Below, one piece after another: positions 39,380 through 47,915 of a DNA stretch of 64,000 nucleotides. This stretch comes from Variovorax sp. OAS795. Lineage in GTDB: Bacteria; Pseudomonadota; Gammaproteobacteria; Burkholderiales; Burkholderiaceae_C. The stretch's first letter is position 1, and each line of letters starts with the position of its first letter. The stretch is from assembly GCF_040546685.1 (NCBI RefSeq), contig NZ_JBEPOH010000001.1, positions 434,001-498,000 on the forward strand, read 5' to 3'. The position numbers were made by a program, and so were the translations under genes. The notes below the pieces were generated by a model. It had not been told where the DNA came from. It did no database searches and saw nothing but the letters and a program-made list of their open reading frames with translations.

Positions 39380-40357
39380 TCAGTCGATCTTCGCGCCGGA
39401 AGCCTTCACCACCGCGCCCATCGCATCCCAGTCGGTGCGCAGCAGCTTCTGGAACTCTTCGGCCGTTTGCGTGCGCGGCTCCACGCCCAGGCGCTTGAAG
39501 CGCTCCTGGATCGCCGGATCGGCCAGCACCTTGTTGGTGGCCGCATTGAGGCGCTCGACTTCGGCCTTGGGCGTGCCGGCGGGCGCGAGCAGGCCGATCC
39601 ATGAATCGAAGGCATAGCCCGGCAGGCCGCTTTCGGCCACGGTCGGCAAGGCGGGAAGGAACGGGCTGCGCGCCTGGCCGGTCGAGGCCAGCAGCTTCAT
39701 GCGCGGATCGGTCTGGAAACCCATCACGCCGATGCTCGACGAGATGACGGCCTGCACGCGGCCCGCGAGCACCTCGTTCACCGCTTCCCCGGTCGACTTG
39801 GTCGGGATGTGCGTCATCTGCAGCCCGGCCTTGGCAAGGAACGAAGCCATCGCCAGGTGCGTGGCGCTGCCGTTGCCCGCCGAGGCGTAGTTGTACTTGC
39901 CCGGGTTGGCCTTGACCTCCTTGACGAAGTCGGCCGTGTTCGACACATTGAGCCCGCTCGCCACCGCCAGCACATAGCCCGCGTTGCCGATGTTCGCCAC
40001 GCCCACGAAATCCTTCAGCGGGTCGTAGGACAGCTTGCTGTACAGGAAGCCCGCGATGTGGTGGCTCGCGGCCGCGAGCACCAGCGTGTTGCCGTCCGGC
40101 GGGGCCTTGGCCACGACCGCGGCGCCCACCGTGCCGCCCGCGCCCGCGCGGTTCTCGACGATCGCACTGGCGTTGAGCGCCGCGCCCAGCTCGGCATTGA
40201 AGGCGCGCGCCACCGTGTCCTGCACCGCGCCCGTGCCGAAGGGCACGACGATGTGGATCACGCGTTGCTGCTGCGCGTGCACGGGCGCGAGCGCGACGAG
40301 GGCCGAGGCGGCTGCGAGCGCCGCCAGTGAACGCCGGGTGAAAAGGGTAAAGGTCAT
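39380..40357 (-). CDS. Bug-family tripartite tricarboxylate transporter substrate-binding protein
   Basis: A 325-residue periplasmic protein. The signal peptide TRRSLAALAAASALVALAPVHAQ has an Arg pair and ends before residue 30. The mature part shows the Bug pattern: IHIVVPFGTGAVQDTVAR, VENRAGAGGTVGAAVVAKAPPDGNTL, and GLPGYAFDSWIGLLAPAGTP. Ligands of the family are usually carboxylates. No TctA/TctB membrane genes are adjacent, so it is an orphan binder, as is common in Burkholderiales. In-frame ATGs at 40375 and 40378 are alternative starts. It follows the M20 hydrolase on the same strand. Confidence 0.9.
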   Translation of the reverse strand: MTFTLFTRRSLAALAAASALVALAPVHAQQQRVIHIVVPFGTGAVQDTVARAFNAELGAALNASAIVENRAGAGGTVGAAVVAKAPPDGNTLVLAAASHHIAGFLYSKLSYDPLKDFVGVANIGNAGYVLAVASGLNVSNTADFVKEVKANPGKYNYASAGNGSATHLAMASFLAKAGLQMTHIPTKSTGEAVNEVLAGRVQAVISSSIGVMGFQTDPRMKLLASTGQARSPFLPALPTVAESGLPGYAFDSWIGLLAPAGTPKAEVERLNAATNKVLADPAIQERFKRLGVEPRTQTAEEFQKLLRTDWDAMGAVVKASGAKID

Positions 40358-40395
40358 CGGGGAGGCCGCTTTCATCATCGTCGACAGAAAAGGGT

Positions 40396-41601
40396 TCAGC
40401 TGCCCGAAGGCAACCAGCGCTGCACCAGCTTCACGAAGTAGCTGGCGCCGATCGGAATGATCTCGTCGTTGAAGTCGAACGAGGTGTTGTGGATGATGCA
40501 AGGGCCGGGCCCATGGCCACCAAGGCGGTGGTCGCCGTCGCCATTGCCGAGGAACGCATAGCAGCCGGGCCGCGCGAGCAGCATGTGGGCGAAGTCTTCG
40601 GCGCCCATCACGGCGGGAAAGTCGTCGGTCACCATGCCGTCGCCCACCACCTCGCGCATCACGCCGGCCGCAAAGCGCGCCTCGGCCACGTGGTTGACCA
40701 CCGGCGGCGAGGAGCGGTTGAAGAAGACCTCGGCCGTGCAGCCGTGCGCCGCCGCCACGCCGGCCGCCACTTCGCGCAGCCGCGCCTCGATCTTGTCGAT
40801 GGCCTCGATGGAGAAGGTGCGGATGGTGCCGCCCACGGTCGCCACGTCGGGAATCACATTGGGCGCATCGGAGCCCTGCAGCTGCGTGACCGCGAGCAGC
40901 GCGCGCTCGGTGCTGGGAATCGTGCGCGGCACGATCGTCTGCAGCTGCTGCGCGAGCGTGACCACCGCGGCCACCGGGTCGATGCCGGTATGCGGCATCG
41001 AGGCATGCGTGCCGCGTCCGCGCAGGGTGACCTTGTAGGTGTTGCTCGAGGCCATGAGCGCGCCTTCGTTGAGTGCGAAGCGGCCCACGTCGCCCACGGG
41101 AAAGTTGTGCAGCGCAAAGACCGCGTCGCATGGGAAGCGCTCGAACAGCCCGTCCTGGATCATCTTTTTGGCGCCGGCCTTGCCCATCTCCTCGGCGGGC
41201 TGGAAGATGAAATGCACGGTGCCGTCGAAATCATCGGGCCCCTGCCGTGACAGGTGCCAGGCGGCGGCCAGCAGCATGGTGGTGTGGCCGTCGTGGCCGC
41301 AGGCATGCATGCGGCCCGCGTGCGTGGACTTGTGCGCGAACTCGTTGGCCTCCTGCATCGGCAGCGCGTCCATGTCGGCGCGCAGGCCGATGGTGCGCGA
41401 GCCGGTGCCCTTGCGCAGCACGCCCACCAGGCCGGTGCCGGCGATGCCGCGATGCACCTCGATGCCCCATTCGGCCAGCAGGCCCGCGACTTTTTCGGAA
41501 GTGCGGTGCTCCTCGAAGCCGAGTTCGGGGTGGGCGTGGATGTCGCGCCGTATATCGACGAAGCGGGCGGCGTTGTTGGCGAAGGAGTCGACGATGTTCA
41601 T
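40396..41601 (-). CDS. M20-family amidohydrolase (hippurate hydrolase-like)
   Basis: A 401-residue metallopeptidase of the aminoacylase/HipO type. Metal ligands: Cys101 and His103 in MHACGHDGHTTML, Glu of FIFQPAEEMGKAG near 140, and the GAEDFAHMLL segment near the C-terminus. It should cut an N-acyl amino acid or similar amide. It shares a strand with the Bug-type binding protein gene 38 bases away; the pair may take up and hydrolyse one substrate. Confidence 0.92.
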   Translation of the reverse strand: MNIVDSFANNAARFVDIRRDIHAHPELGFEEHRTSEKVAGLLAEWGIEVHRGIAGTGLVGVLRKGTGSRTIGLRADMDALPMQEANEFAHKSTHAGRMHACGHDGHTTMLLAAAWHLSRQGPDDFDGTVHFIFQPAEEMGKAGAKKMIQDGLFERFPCDAVFALHNFPVGDVGRFALNEGALMASSNTYKVTLRGRGTHASMPHTGIDPVAAVVTLAQQLQTIVPRTIPSTERALLAVTQLQGSDAPNVIPDVATVGGTIRTFSIEAIDKIEARLREVAAGVAAAHGCTAEVFFNRSSPPVVNHVAEARFAAGVMREVVGDGMVTDDFPAVMGAEDFAHMLLARPGCYAFLGNGDGDHRLGGHGPGPCIIHNTSFDFNDEIIPIGASYFVKLVQRWLPSGS

Positions 41602-41704
41602 GAAAGCGGGCGCTGCGGCCGGGTCGTTCGAAGCGAACGATTCTGGCGCAGCCGCCCGCCGCGTGCACGCTGGTTTGCGCTACGCGGGCGGAAGGGCGCT
41701 CGCC

Positions 41705-42571
41705 TCAGCGCAGGCGGCCTTGCTCGCGCAGCCGCGCGCCGATGCGCCGGATCTCGGCCTCGCCTTGGTCGAGCGCCGCCTGGCTGGTGTGCACCGAATA
41801 GCGGCCCATCACCAGCGCGTGCGGGTGCTTGGCGGCGGAGCCCAGCACGAAGGCGGTGTCGCCGTGGGCGACGAAGTCGATGGCCGCGGCCGATTCCTCG
41901 AATACCGCCAGTTCGCCGGTGGCGACCGGCTCGCCGCTGCCGTCGCCCGCATCGAGCCGGCCGGCGCTGACCGCGACCCAGCCCACCGTGTGGCCGGCCG
42001 GCGGCGTGTAGCGCCAGTGCTCGCCGTCCTTCAGCTGCACGGCCAGGTAGTTCATGGGCGCCGGGGCCGGAATGGGGCTTTGCGCCGCGCCGTAGCTTCC
42101 CAGCAGCACGCGCGCCGGGCCTTCGACGGGCACCTGCGAGGGCGCCAGGTAGATGCTCTCCGCCGGCGCGTTCTCTTCCGCCGCCGGCAGGGCCACCCAC
42201 AGCTGGAATCCCTGCACGCGCCTGGTGTCCGGCGCGGGCGCGCCGTCATGCCACACGCCGTTGCCGGCACGCATCCACTCGACGCCGCCGGCCCGCAGCA
42301 CGCCGGTTTCGCCGGTCGTGTCCTCGTACACCGTGTCGCCTTCGATCAGCCATGTCAGCGTGGCGATGCCCGAGTGCGGGTGCATGCCGAAGCCGGCGCG
42401 GCTGCCGGTGGTGTCGAAACCGAACAGGTCCAGGAAGACGAAGGGCTTCAGGAACTCGCCCAGGTCGCCCGGGCTCATGAGCCGGATGATCGGCCCATGC
42501 TGCGAACCGCGCGTGCGATAGACGATGGGGCGGGCTTCGGTGATGGGGGGCCTTGCAACGGCAGTGGTCAT
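41705..42571 (-). CDS. Pirin family protein
   Basis: A 288-residue bicupin. The N-terminal cupin carries the pirin metal motif FGMHPHSGIATLTWLIEG followed by GVEWMRAGNGVWHDG. The C-terminal cupin begins near residue 150. An AGGAG ribosome-binding site precedes the start at 42571. It is divergent from the LysR-type gene, which probably controls it. Pirins act as quercetinase-like enzymes or redox-linked regulators; which applies here is unknown. Confidence 0.9.
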   Translation of the reverse strand: MTTAVARPPITEARPIVYRTRGSQHGPIIRLMSPGDLGEFLKPFVFLDLFGFDTTGSRAGFGMHPHSGIATLTWLIEGDTVYEDTTGETGVLRAGGVEWMRAGNGVWHDGAPAPDTRRVQGFQLWVALPAAEENAPAESIYLAPSQVPVEGPARVLLGSYGAAQSPIPAPAPMNYLAVQLKDGEHWRYTPPAGHTVGWVAVSAGRLDAGDGSGEPVATGELAVFEESAAAIDFVAHGDTAFVLGSAAKHPHALVMGRYSVHTSQAALDQGEAEIRRIGARLREQGRLR

Positions 42572-42758
42572 GGAGTGCTCCTGAATCGATAGAAGAAGAG
42601 GAAGAAAGATCAGCCCGCCCTGACCGGCAATTGCGGCACCGGCCGCAGGCGCCAGGCCAGGAACGCCGAGAGTGGATCGAAGGTTATGGCGGCACCCATT
42701 GATCGACAAGACAGCAGAATAGGATTGCACTCGTCCATCAAGAGAAGGAATCATCGCC

Positions 42759-43688
42759 ATGCTCGACCTCAACGACATCGCCGTCTTTGTGCAGGTGGTG
42801 CGCCATGGCAGCTTTGCGGAGGCCGCGCGCCGGCTCGGGCTGCCGCCCAATACCGTGAGCCGGCGCGTGCAGCAGCTGGAAGCGCAGCTGGGCACGCGGT
42901 TGATGCAGCGCTCCACGCGCAAGCTCACGCTCACCAGCGCGGGCCAGGCCTTTCACGAGCGCTGCGCGGGCGCGGTCGACGGGCTGGTGGAGGCCGGGCA
43001 GGAGCTGATCACCGGCAGCCGCGAACCCAGCGGCCTGGTGCGCGTGGCGGCCACGGCCGACTTCTTCGATTTCTTCCCGATGGAATGGGTCGCCGACTTC
43101 CTGGCCGCGCATCCGCTGGTGCGCGTCGACTTCGTGCTCAGCGATGCCAAGGCCGACCTGATCGCCGAGCAGATCGACGTCGCCTTCCGCGGCGGCGCGC
43201 TGCCCGACTCGGGCTATGTCGGCCGCAAGCTCATGAGCGTTCGCACCGACGGCATGGTGGCGAGCCCCGCCTACATCGCCGCGCGCGGCGCGCCGGCCAG
43301 CTTGCAGGATCTGGCGAACCACGACTGCGTCACCGCGGCCCATCCGAGCGGCCGCACCGTCTGGCGCCTGGTGGGCCCCGGCGGCGCGGAAGAAGAAGTG
43401 CAGGTGAGCGGCCGCTTCACCGGCAACACCGCGCAGGCGCTGCGCAAGGCCGCGCTCGCCGGCCTGGGCGTCGCGCTGCTGCCGCCCACCATGGCCCGGC
43501 TCGACCTGGAAGCCGGCCGGCTCGTGCCGGTGCTGCCGCGCTACCAGCGCACCGGGCAGGGGCTGAGCGTGCTGTACCCGAGCCGCAAGCACCTGCCGCT
43601 CGCGGTGTCGGCGTTCATCGGCATGGTGATGGAGAAGCTGAGCGGGGTGGAGGGGCTACTTGAGATAGGGCAGTTGGGACGGAGCTAG
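42759..43688 (+). CDS. LysR-family transcriptional regulator
   Basis: A 309-residue LTTR. The helix-turn-helix is at residues 2-60 (DLNDIAVFVQVVRHGSFAEAARRLGLPPNTVSRRVQQLEAQLGTRLMQRSTR pattern), followed by the effector-binding domain with two alpha/beta halves. It is divergent from the pirin gene by 187 bases, the usual layout for regulator and target. Its stop at 43688 is the last conserved base before the AT-rich defence segment. Confidence 0.94.
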   Translation: MLDLNDIAVFVQVVRHGSFAEAARRLGLPPNTVSRRVQQLEAQLGTRLMQRSTRKLTLTSAGQAFHERCAGAVDGLVEAGQELITGSREPSGLVRVAATADFFDFFPMEWVADFLAAHPLVRVDFVLSDAKADLIAEQIDVAFRGGALPDSGYVGRKLMSVRTDGMVASPAYIAARGAPASLQDLANHDCVTAAHPSGRTVWRLVGPGGAEEEVQVSGRFTGNTAQALRKAALAGLGVALLPPTMARLDLEAGRLVPVLPRYQRTGQGLSVLYPSRKHLPLAVSAFIGMVMEKLSGVEGLLEIGQLGRS

Positions 43689-44006
43689 CAAAGTTGTTTT
43701 TTGATCAAACAGCGCGGCTAGTGTCTTTTCAAGGTGCTTACGGGATGCGGACTGAGCCGAAATCATTTACAAAGAGATGCTTTTGAATCGTTCCGACGGT
43801 GTTGGGCGCCGGCAGCCTTCCCACGATCCATCTTTTTGGCGCCAAGCGAGAGGCGCCTCGCAAAAAGCTCGACGACTCACATCGTACATATCAATTTTAT
43901 ACGTTCTACAGATGGAAAAATCGAGTTCAAGAGTCACCCCACGTAAAACCACGCGAAAACGCCTGCCTCTGGAACCAGAAAGCCCAGAATAGAACTAGTT
44001 TTTGGC
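43689..44006 (+). other. AT-rich leader of the deaminase gene, possible AvcI-like RNA region
   Basis: About 318 bases without a normal gene. A folded element lies at 43833-43866: TTTTTG-GCGCC, eight-base loop, GGCGC, a four-base bulge, CAAAAA. An ATG at 43912 opens a 26-codon frame (MEKSSSRVTPRK...) that ends in TAG at 43990, one base out of frame with the deaminase. In Vibrio, avcD is preceded by the inhibitory RNA AvcI; a similar RNA could lie here, but sequence similarity was not tested. Confidence 0.35.
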
Positions 44007-45488
44007 TTGGTGGGACCGACGGGGGTCGACTTGACCAAAGTTTATGAAAGCTTGCGGAGCCAACTTAAGAGTGTTAATTACCAAGCGCATCTCGTAAAAC
44101 TGAGCGATCTTATCGACCCCTATCTAAAGGGAAAGAAAGTTAACGCTTCCAGCGAATACGACAGAATTAGAAACTTAATGGAAAGCGGAACTCGGTTACG
44201 AGAAAAGACTGATCAACGCGACATCGTCGCGCGACTAGGAATTGCGCGAATCAAAGCAATACGCACAGAAAAAGCGGGCACATCAAACAAGCCTTTGCCA
44301 CGGACAGCATACATCGTAAGTTCATTCAAACGACCAGAAGAGGTGGAGTTATATAGGCAGGCTTATGGAAAAGCCTTCTGCTTAATTTCAGTTTATGCGC
44401 CAAGACAGTCTCGAGTAAAAGATTTGGCGCGACGCCTGCGATCATCCGTGGGAAAAAGCACGTCAACCGCGGAGGAAATGGCGGTCCAACTAGTCTCTCG
44501 CGACTTTGAAGAAGAAGCCCGTAAATCCGGGCAACGAGTTGGAAAAACTTTTCCGCTTGCAGACTATTTTGTTAGCGCCGAGTCACGGTCCAAATTAGAT
44601 GAGAATCTGCTGAGGCTCGTGCGCCTAAGCTTCGGACACCCGTATATATCACCTACACGTGATGAACAAGGAATGTTCTACGCACAGGCGTCGGCGATGC
44701 GCTCCTTAGATCTCTCGCGTCAAGTGGGAGCCGCCATCACCGATTCGGACGGATCTGTGCTCGCTACTGGTTGCAATGAAGTACCAAAATTTGGCGGCGG
44801 CCTCTATTGGGGGGAAGATGACTTTGTAGCTAGAGACTTTGAGCTTGGAAACGATTCCAACGTAAAAATCAAGTCCGAAATTGTGGAGGACGTACTTTCA
44901 CGACTGCGTCAAAAAGGTTGGCTTCACCACAGCTTAAAGAAAAATAGCAACAAGGATCTAGCAGACACTTCACTTTTTCAAGGCGACGCTTTTCTCAAGA
45001 ATTCCTTGATATTTGATGTCATTGAATTCGGCCGGGCCGTTCACGCAGAGGCTGCATCTATTACCGACGCGGCCAGAAGAGGGGTTCAAATTGGAGGCGC
45101 CAAACTTTTTTGCACTACTTTCCCGTGTCACATTTGTGCACGCCATATTACGGCAAGCGGAATCAAGGAAGTCGTCTTTATCGAACCGTACGAAAAAAGC
45201 CGCACTGCAGAACTCTATTCAGATTCAATCAGCATTGAACCCCAGGAATTGTCAGGCAATAGGGCGAATTTTCGTGCTTTTGTTGGGGTAGCGCCGCGGA
45301 GTTTCATGGATTTCTTTCAGATGAACAGGAACCGGAAATCATCCAAAGGAGATGTACTTGATATTGATGCGATCTCAGAAAATCCAAGGATTAAAAGAAT
45401 TGTTTTGACTTATCTGATGATCGAGGATATTATAGTTAATGAAACACGCACCACCCCAGGAGTAGACCAATGGACGAAAAATCAGTAA
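44007..45488 (+). CDS. AvcD-type anti-phage dCTP/dCMP deaminase
   Basis: The protein has an N-terminal P-loop kinase-like domain (LVFGLVGPTGVDL) and a C-terminal zinc deaminase domain: His346 and Glu348 in GRAVHAEAAS, and Cys374 and Cys377 in FPCHICARH (numbered from TTG 44007). This layout is that of anti-phage dCTP deaminases (AvcD), which drain dCTP during infection. The N-terminus is odd. TTG 44007 cuts off the first strand, residues RIELVFG encoded just upstream, and no ATG, GTG or TTG lies between the in-frame stop at 43944 and 44007. An ATG at 43912 is in another frame. The segment is AT-richer than its neighbours, with different codon use, so it was probably acquired. Confidence 0.85.
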   Translation: MVGPTGVDLTKVYESLRSQLKSVNYQAHLVKLSDLIDPYLKGKKVNASSEYDRIRNLMESGTRLREKTDQRDIVARLGIARIKAIRTEKAGTSNKPLPRTAYIVSSFKRPEEVELYRQAYGKAFCLISVYAPRQSRVKDLARRLRSSVGKSTSTAEEMAVQLVSRDFEEEARKSGQRVGKTFPLADYFVSAESRSKLDENLLRLVRLSFGHPYISPTRDEQGMFYAQASAMRSLDLSRQVGAAITDSDGSVLATGCNEVPKFGGGLYWGEDDFVARDFELGNDSNVKIKSEIVEDVLSRLRQKGWLHHSLKKNSNKDLADTSLFQGDAFLKNSLIFDVIEFGRAVHAEAASITDAARRGVQIGGAKLFCTTFPCHICARHITASGIKEVVFIEPYEKSRTAELYSDSISIEPQELSGNRANFRAFVGVAPRSFMDFFQMNRNRKSSKGDVLDIDAISENPRIKRIVLTYLMIEDIIVNETRTTPGVDQWTKNQ

Positions 45489-45649
45489 AGGTCTTTTTGG
45501 ATCAATTTTCGGAGTCACACAAGCGCGTTCAACAGTGGCCCGAATGGATGCGGCAATCAACGCGAGTCGATGCTGCGTATTTTCCTCGTACGCAGAAATC
45601 CAATCCCGTGCAAGTTACTAACAAGGTACTGGCGCTGCCCAAAAAATAG
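45470..45649 (+). CDS. Small WPEWM-motif protein overlapping the deaminase gene
   Basis: A 59-residue protein, MDEKSVKVFLDQFSESHKRVQQWPEWMRQ then STRVDAAYFPRTQKSNP, ending LALPKK. Its ATG at 45470 has a strong AGGAG at 45458-45462, seven bases away, and it overlaps the deaminase by 19 bases, so the two are one transcription unit. The amphipathic helix ending in QWPEWM recalls short proteins seen beside defence and prophage genes. Function unknown; a partner, inhibitor or accessory of the deaminase are all possible. Confidence 0.72.
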   Translation: MDEKSVKVFLDQFSESHKRVQQWPEWMRQSTRVDAAYFPRTQKSNPVQVTNKVLALPKK

Positions 45650-45822
45650 TCAGCATTTTTCCGACATTGGTCGGGCTTATTGGCCGTACGTGCGGTACTG
45701 CCAAAGCGAAGCTTTAGCATTGCTTGGCATCCGCCGGCGCGATGGACCTTATTGCTGGACATTGTCGTTAGGATTTCCTTTCCGTCGGCGTTTGTTGGCT
45801 CACGGTTGCGGGACAATGCCGC

Positions 45823-46299
45823 ATGAAAATCGAAAAAGACACCGTCGTCACGCTGAAGTACAAGGTCGCCGACGCGCAGGGCAAGCTCATCGAAGCCAGC
45901 CCCGAGCCCATGGCCTACCTGCATGGCGGGTACGAGAACACGCTGCCCAAGATCGAGGAAGCGCTGGACGGCAAGGAAGCGGGCTTCCAGACCACGCTGC
46001 ACCTGGCGCCTGAAGACGCCTTCGGCCTGCGCGACGAGTCGCTGGTGCGCAGCATTCCGAAGGCTGACTTTCCGCCGGGCGTGAAGGTCGGCGGGCAACT
46101 GGAAGGGCGGCTCGACGATGGCCGCCAGCACCTCTTCACCGTGATGAAGATCAAGGGCCCGGTCGTGCTGCTCGATGGCAACCATCCGTGGGCAGGCAAG
46201 GCGCTGCGCTTCAGCCTGCAGGTGACGGACGTGCGCGCGGCGCTGCCGGTGGAGATCGAGCATCGGCATGTGCATGGGGCGCACGGGCACCATCACTGA
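45823..46299 (+). CDS. slyD: FKBP-type peptidyl-prolyl isomerase, SlyD-like
   Basis: A 158-residue SlyD homologue. Seen: VVTLKYKVADAQGKLIEAS, YLHGGYENTLPKIEEALDGKEAG, the chaperone IF-domain insertion (LAPEDAFGLRDESLVRSIPKADFPPGVKVGG), and a His-rich C-terminus HRHVHGAHGHHH that would bind nickel. It folds proline-limited proteins and stores metal. The GC-rich codon use of the chromosome resumes here. Confidence 0.93.
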   Translation: MKIEKDTVVTLKYKVADAQGKLIEASPEPMAYLHGGYENTLPKIEEALDGKEAGFQTTLHLAPEDAFGLRDESLVRSIPKADFPPGVKVGGQLEGRLDDGRQHLFTVMKIKGPVVLLDGNHPWAGKALRFSLQVTDVRAALPVEIEHRHVHGAHGHHH

Positions 46300-46326
46300 G
46301 CGGTCTGTCTCGACCGCCTGGTTCCC

Positions 46327-47907
46327 TTAGTTTTTCTTCTTCCAGAACCGCGGCGCCTTCTCGATCTTGCCCAGCGCCTTGCGGCACGCCTTCGCGCCCG
46401 CCGCATGGCGCGCGCTGAACCAGCCGACGGCATACCAGGCGCGGGCATCTCGCGCGGTGGCCTTCCGGTACAGCGTGAGCGCCACGGCTTCGTCGTTGAA
46501 GCGGCCCAACGCGTCCTGCGCGGGGCGCAGCCGCTTCAGGTAGCGTGCGGCCGACTTGTCATCGCTTGCGTCGGCGAACAGTGGCGCCGCGAACTCGGCC
46601 AGGTAGCGCAGCCGCTTGAGCCGCTTGCGGACGCGGTGCTGGGCTTCGGTCGCGAGCGATTCGAAGCGGCGACCGTCGCGCACGGTCTGCGCATGCAGTC
46701 GCTGTAGGCGTTGCCGCAGCAGGCGGTGGGCATCGCCGGCGTTCAGCGGGCCTGCGTCATCCGGCGCCGCTTCTGCGGCTTGGCCCGGCTCTGCGGACAC
46801 CGAGGCGGTGAAGCCGATGAGCGACACCAGCACCGACTGGAATCCCGGCGCGCGCACCACCTCGCCGGGCGAGCGCGCATCGGCTGATGCCGGATCGCCG
46901 GCGAGCGGATCGAACGCCGGTGCGCCCGCTTTCCCCAGTTGCGCCTGCGCCAGTGCCAGGACCTGCTCGCGGTCGCGCAGCATGCCGAGCGCGCGAAACG
47001 CGTCGACCAGCCGTGGCTCCCATTCGGCGCGGTTGAAAAGATCGGTGCGCGTGTCCAACCCCGCGAGTTCGCGCAACGCGGTGCGCAGGCGCCGGATGCC
47101 GATGCGCAGCTGGTGGATCTGCTCTTCGTCGGTTCCGCCCGCCGCGATCTCGCTGGCGTTGGGCAGCATCTGCGCCAGGCAGGAGGCGACCACCGCTTGC
47201 TGGATGGCGCGGCCATCGGCCGCTTCGCCGAAGCGCGGCGCTTCGGCCTTGACGGCCGGAACCGCCTCGACCCCGGCCAGGAGGCGCGCGCCGCGTTCGG
47301 CCTTGGAGACGGTGCTGAACCACAGGCCATGCTGCTGCGACCAGCGGCGTGCGAGCGCGACGAGGCCCTGCACGTCGCCGCGCTTGAGTTCGAGCTCCAG
47401 TTCGCACACGGGCGACTCGCGCGCGTCGGGCGTCCCCGCATGGGCGATGACCTTGCCGACGTCGAGCGCCAGTTCGACCACTGCGGCGCCGGCGCCGGCC
47501 CCTCCGGTGCGCACCTCGCGCGTGAGCCGCACGATGTCGGTGGACTGGCGCTCCACCAGCGGCTCGCCGCTCGCGGCCAGCACCTTCGCGAGCCTGTCGC
47601 CGACGGGCGTGCCCTGGTGGCGCTCGGGGTCGACGGCCGGTGTTGCGATGCCGGCCGACGCGGCGCCCAGGTCGACGTTGTGCTCCAGCCGGTGCAGCGC
47701 GTTGTCGCCAGTGGCCTTGGCGGTCTGCACCCAGCGCCGGCCCTCCTTGCGCAGCCGCAGCACGATGCCTTGCGCGGCCAGCGCCTGGCCGGCGGTGTCG
47801 AAGTAGCGCGCCTGCAGCCGGGTACGCACGACAGCGCCACGCCGCATCGCGGCCTGCACCGCTTGCAGTCGTTCGGCGGGAATATGAAACTTGAACTCGA
47901 TTTCCAT
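46327..47907 (-). CDS. CYTH-CHAD domain protein, probable inorganic triphosphatase
   Basis: A 526-residue protein. The N-terminal CYTH domain starts with the signature EIEFKF (ExExK) and continues with charged barrel strands (VVRTRLQARYFDT, GIVLRLRKEGRRWVQTAK). The CHAD domain follows from about residue 230, with HQLRIGIRRLRTALRE and HRVRKRLKRLRYLAEF, whose conserved His/Arg/Lys bind polyphosphate. CYTH enzymes hydrolyse tripolyphosphate with Mg. Its start codon lies only eight bases from that of the divergent amidase. Confidence 0.93.
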   Translation of the reverse strand: MEIEFKFHIPAERLQAVQAAMRRGAVVRTRLQARYFDTAGQALAAQGIVLRLRKEGRRWVQTAKATGDNALHRLEHNVDLGAASAGIATPAVDPERHQGTPVGDRLAKVLAASGEPLVERQSTDIVRLTREVRTGGAGAGAAVVELALDVGKVIAHAGTPDARESPVCELELELKRGDVQGLVALARRWSQQHGLWFSTVSKAERGARLLAGVEAVPAVKAEAPRFGEAADGRAIQQAVVASCLAQMLPNASEIAAGGTDEEQIHQLRIGIRRLRTALRELAGLDTRTDLFNRAEWEPRLVDAFRALGMLRDREQVLALAQAQLGKAGAPAFDPLAGDPASADARSPGEVVRAPGFQSVLVSLIGFTASVSAEPGQAAEAAPDDAGPLNAGDAHRLLRQRLQRLHAQTVRDGRRFESLATEAQHRVRKRLKRLRYLAEFAAPLFADASDDKSAARYLKRLRPAQDALGRFNDEAVALTLYRKATARDARAWYAVGWFSARHAAGAKACRKALGKIEKAPRFWKKKN

Positions 47908-47915
47908 GGAGACCC

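Noticed and set aside
43777..43992. 71-codon frame upstream of the deaminase as an independent gene
   Set aside because: It lacks a ribosome-binding site and a recognisable fold; only its last 26 codons (from ATG 43912) may matter, as a possible N-terminus of the deaminase.
43689..45822. Deaminase island as part of a prophage or integrative element
   Set aside because: No integrase, direct repeats or tRNA target were seen at its borders. Only the composition and the deaminase suggest transfer.
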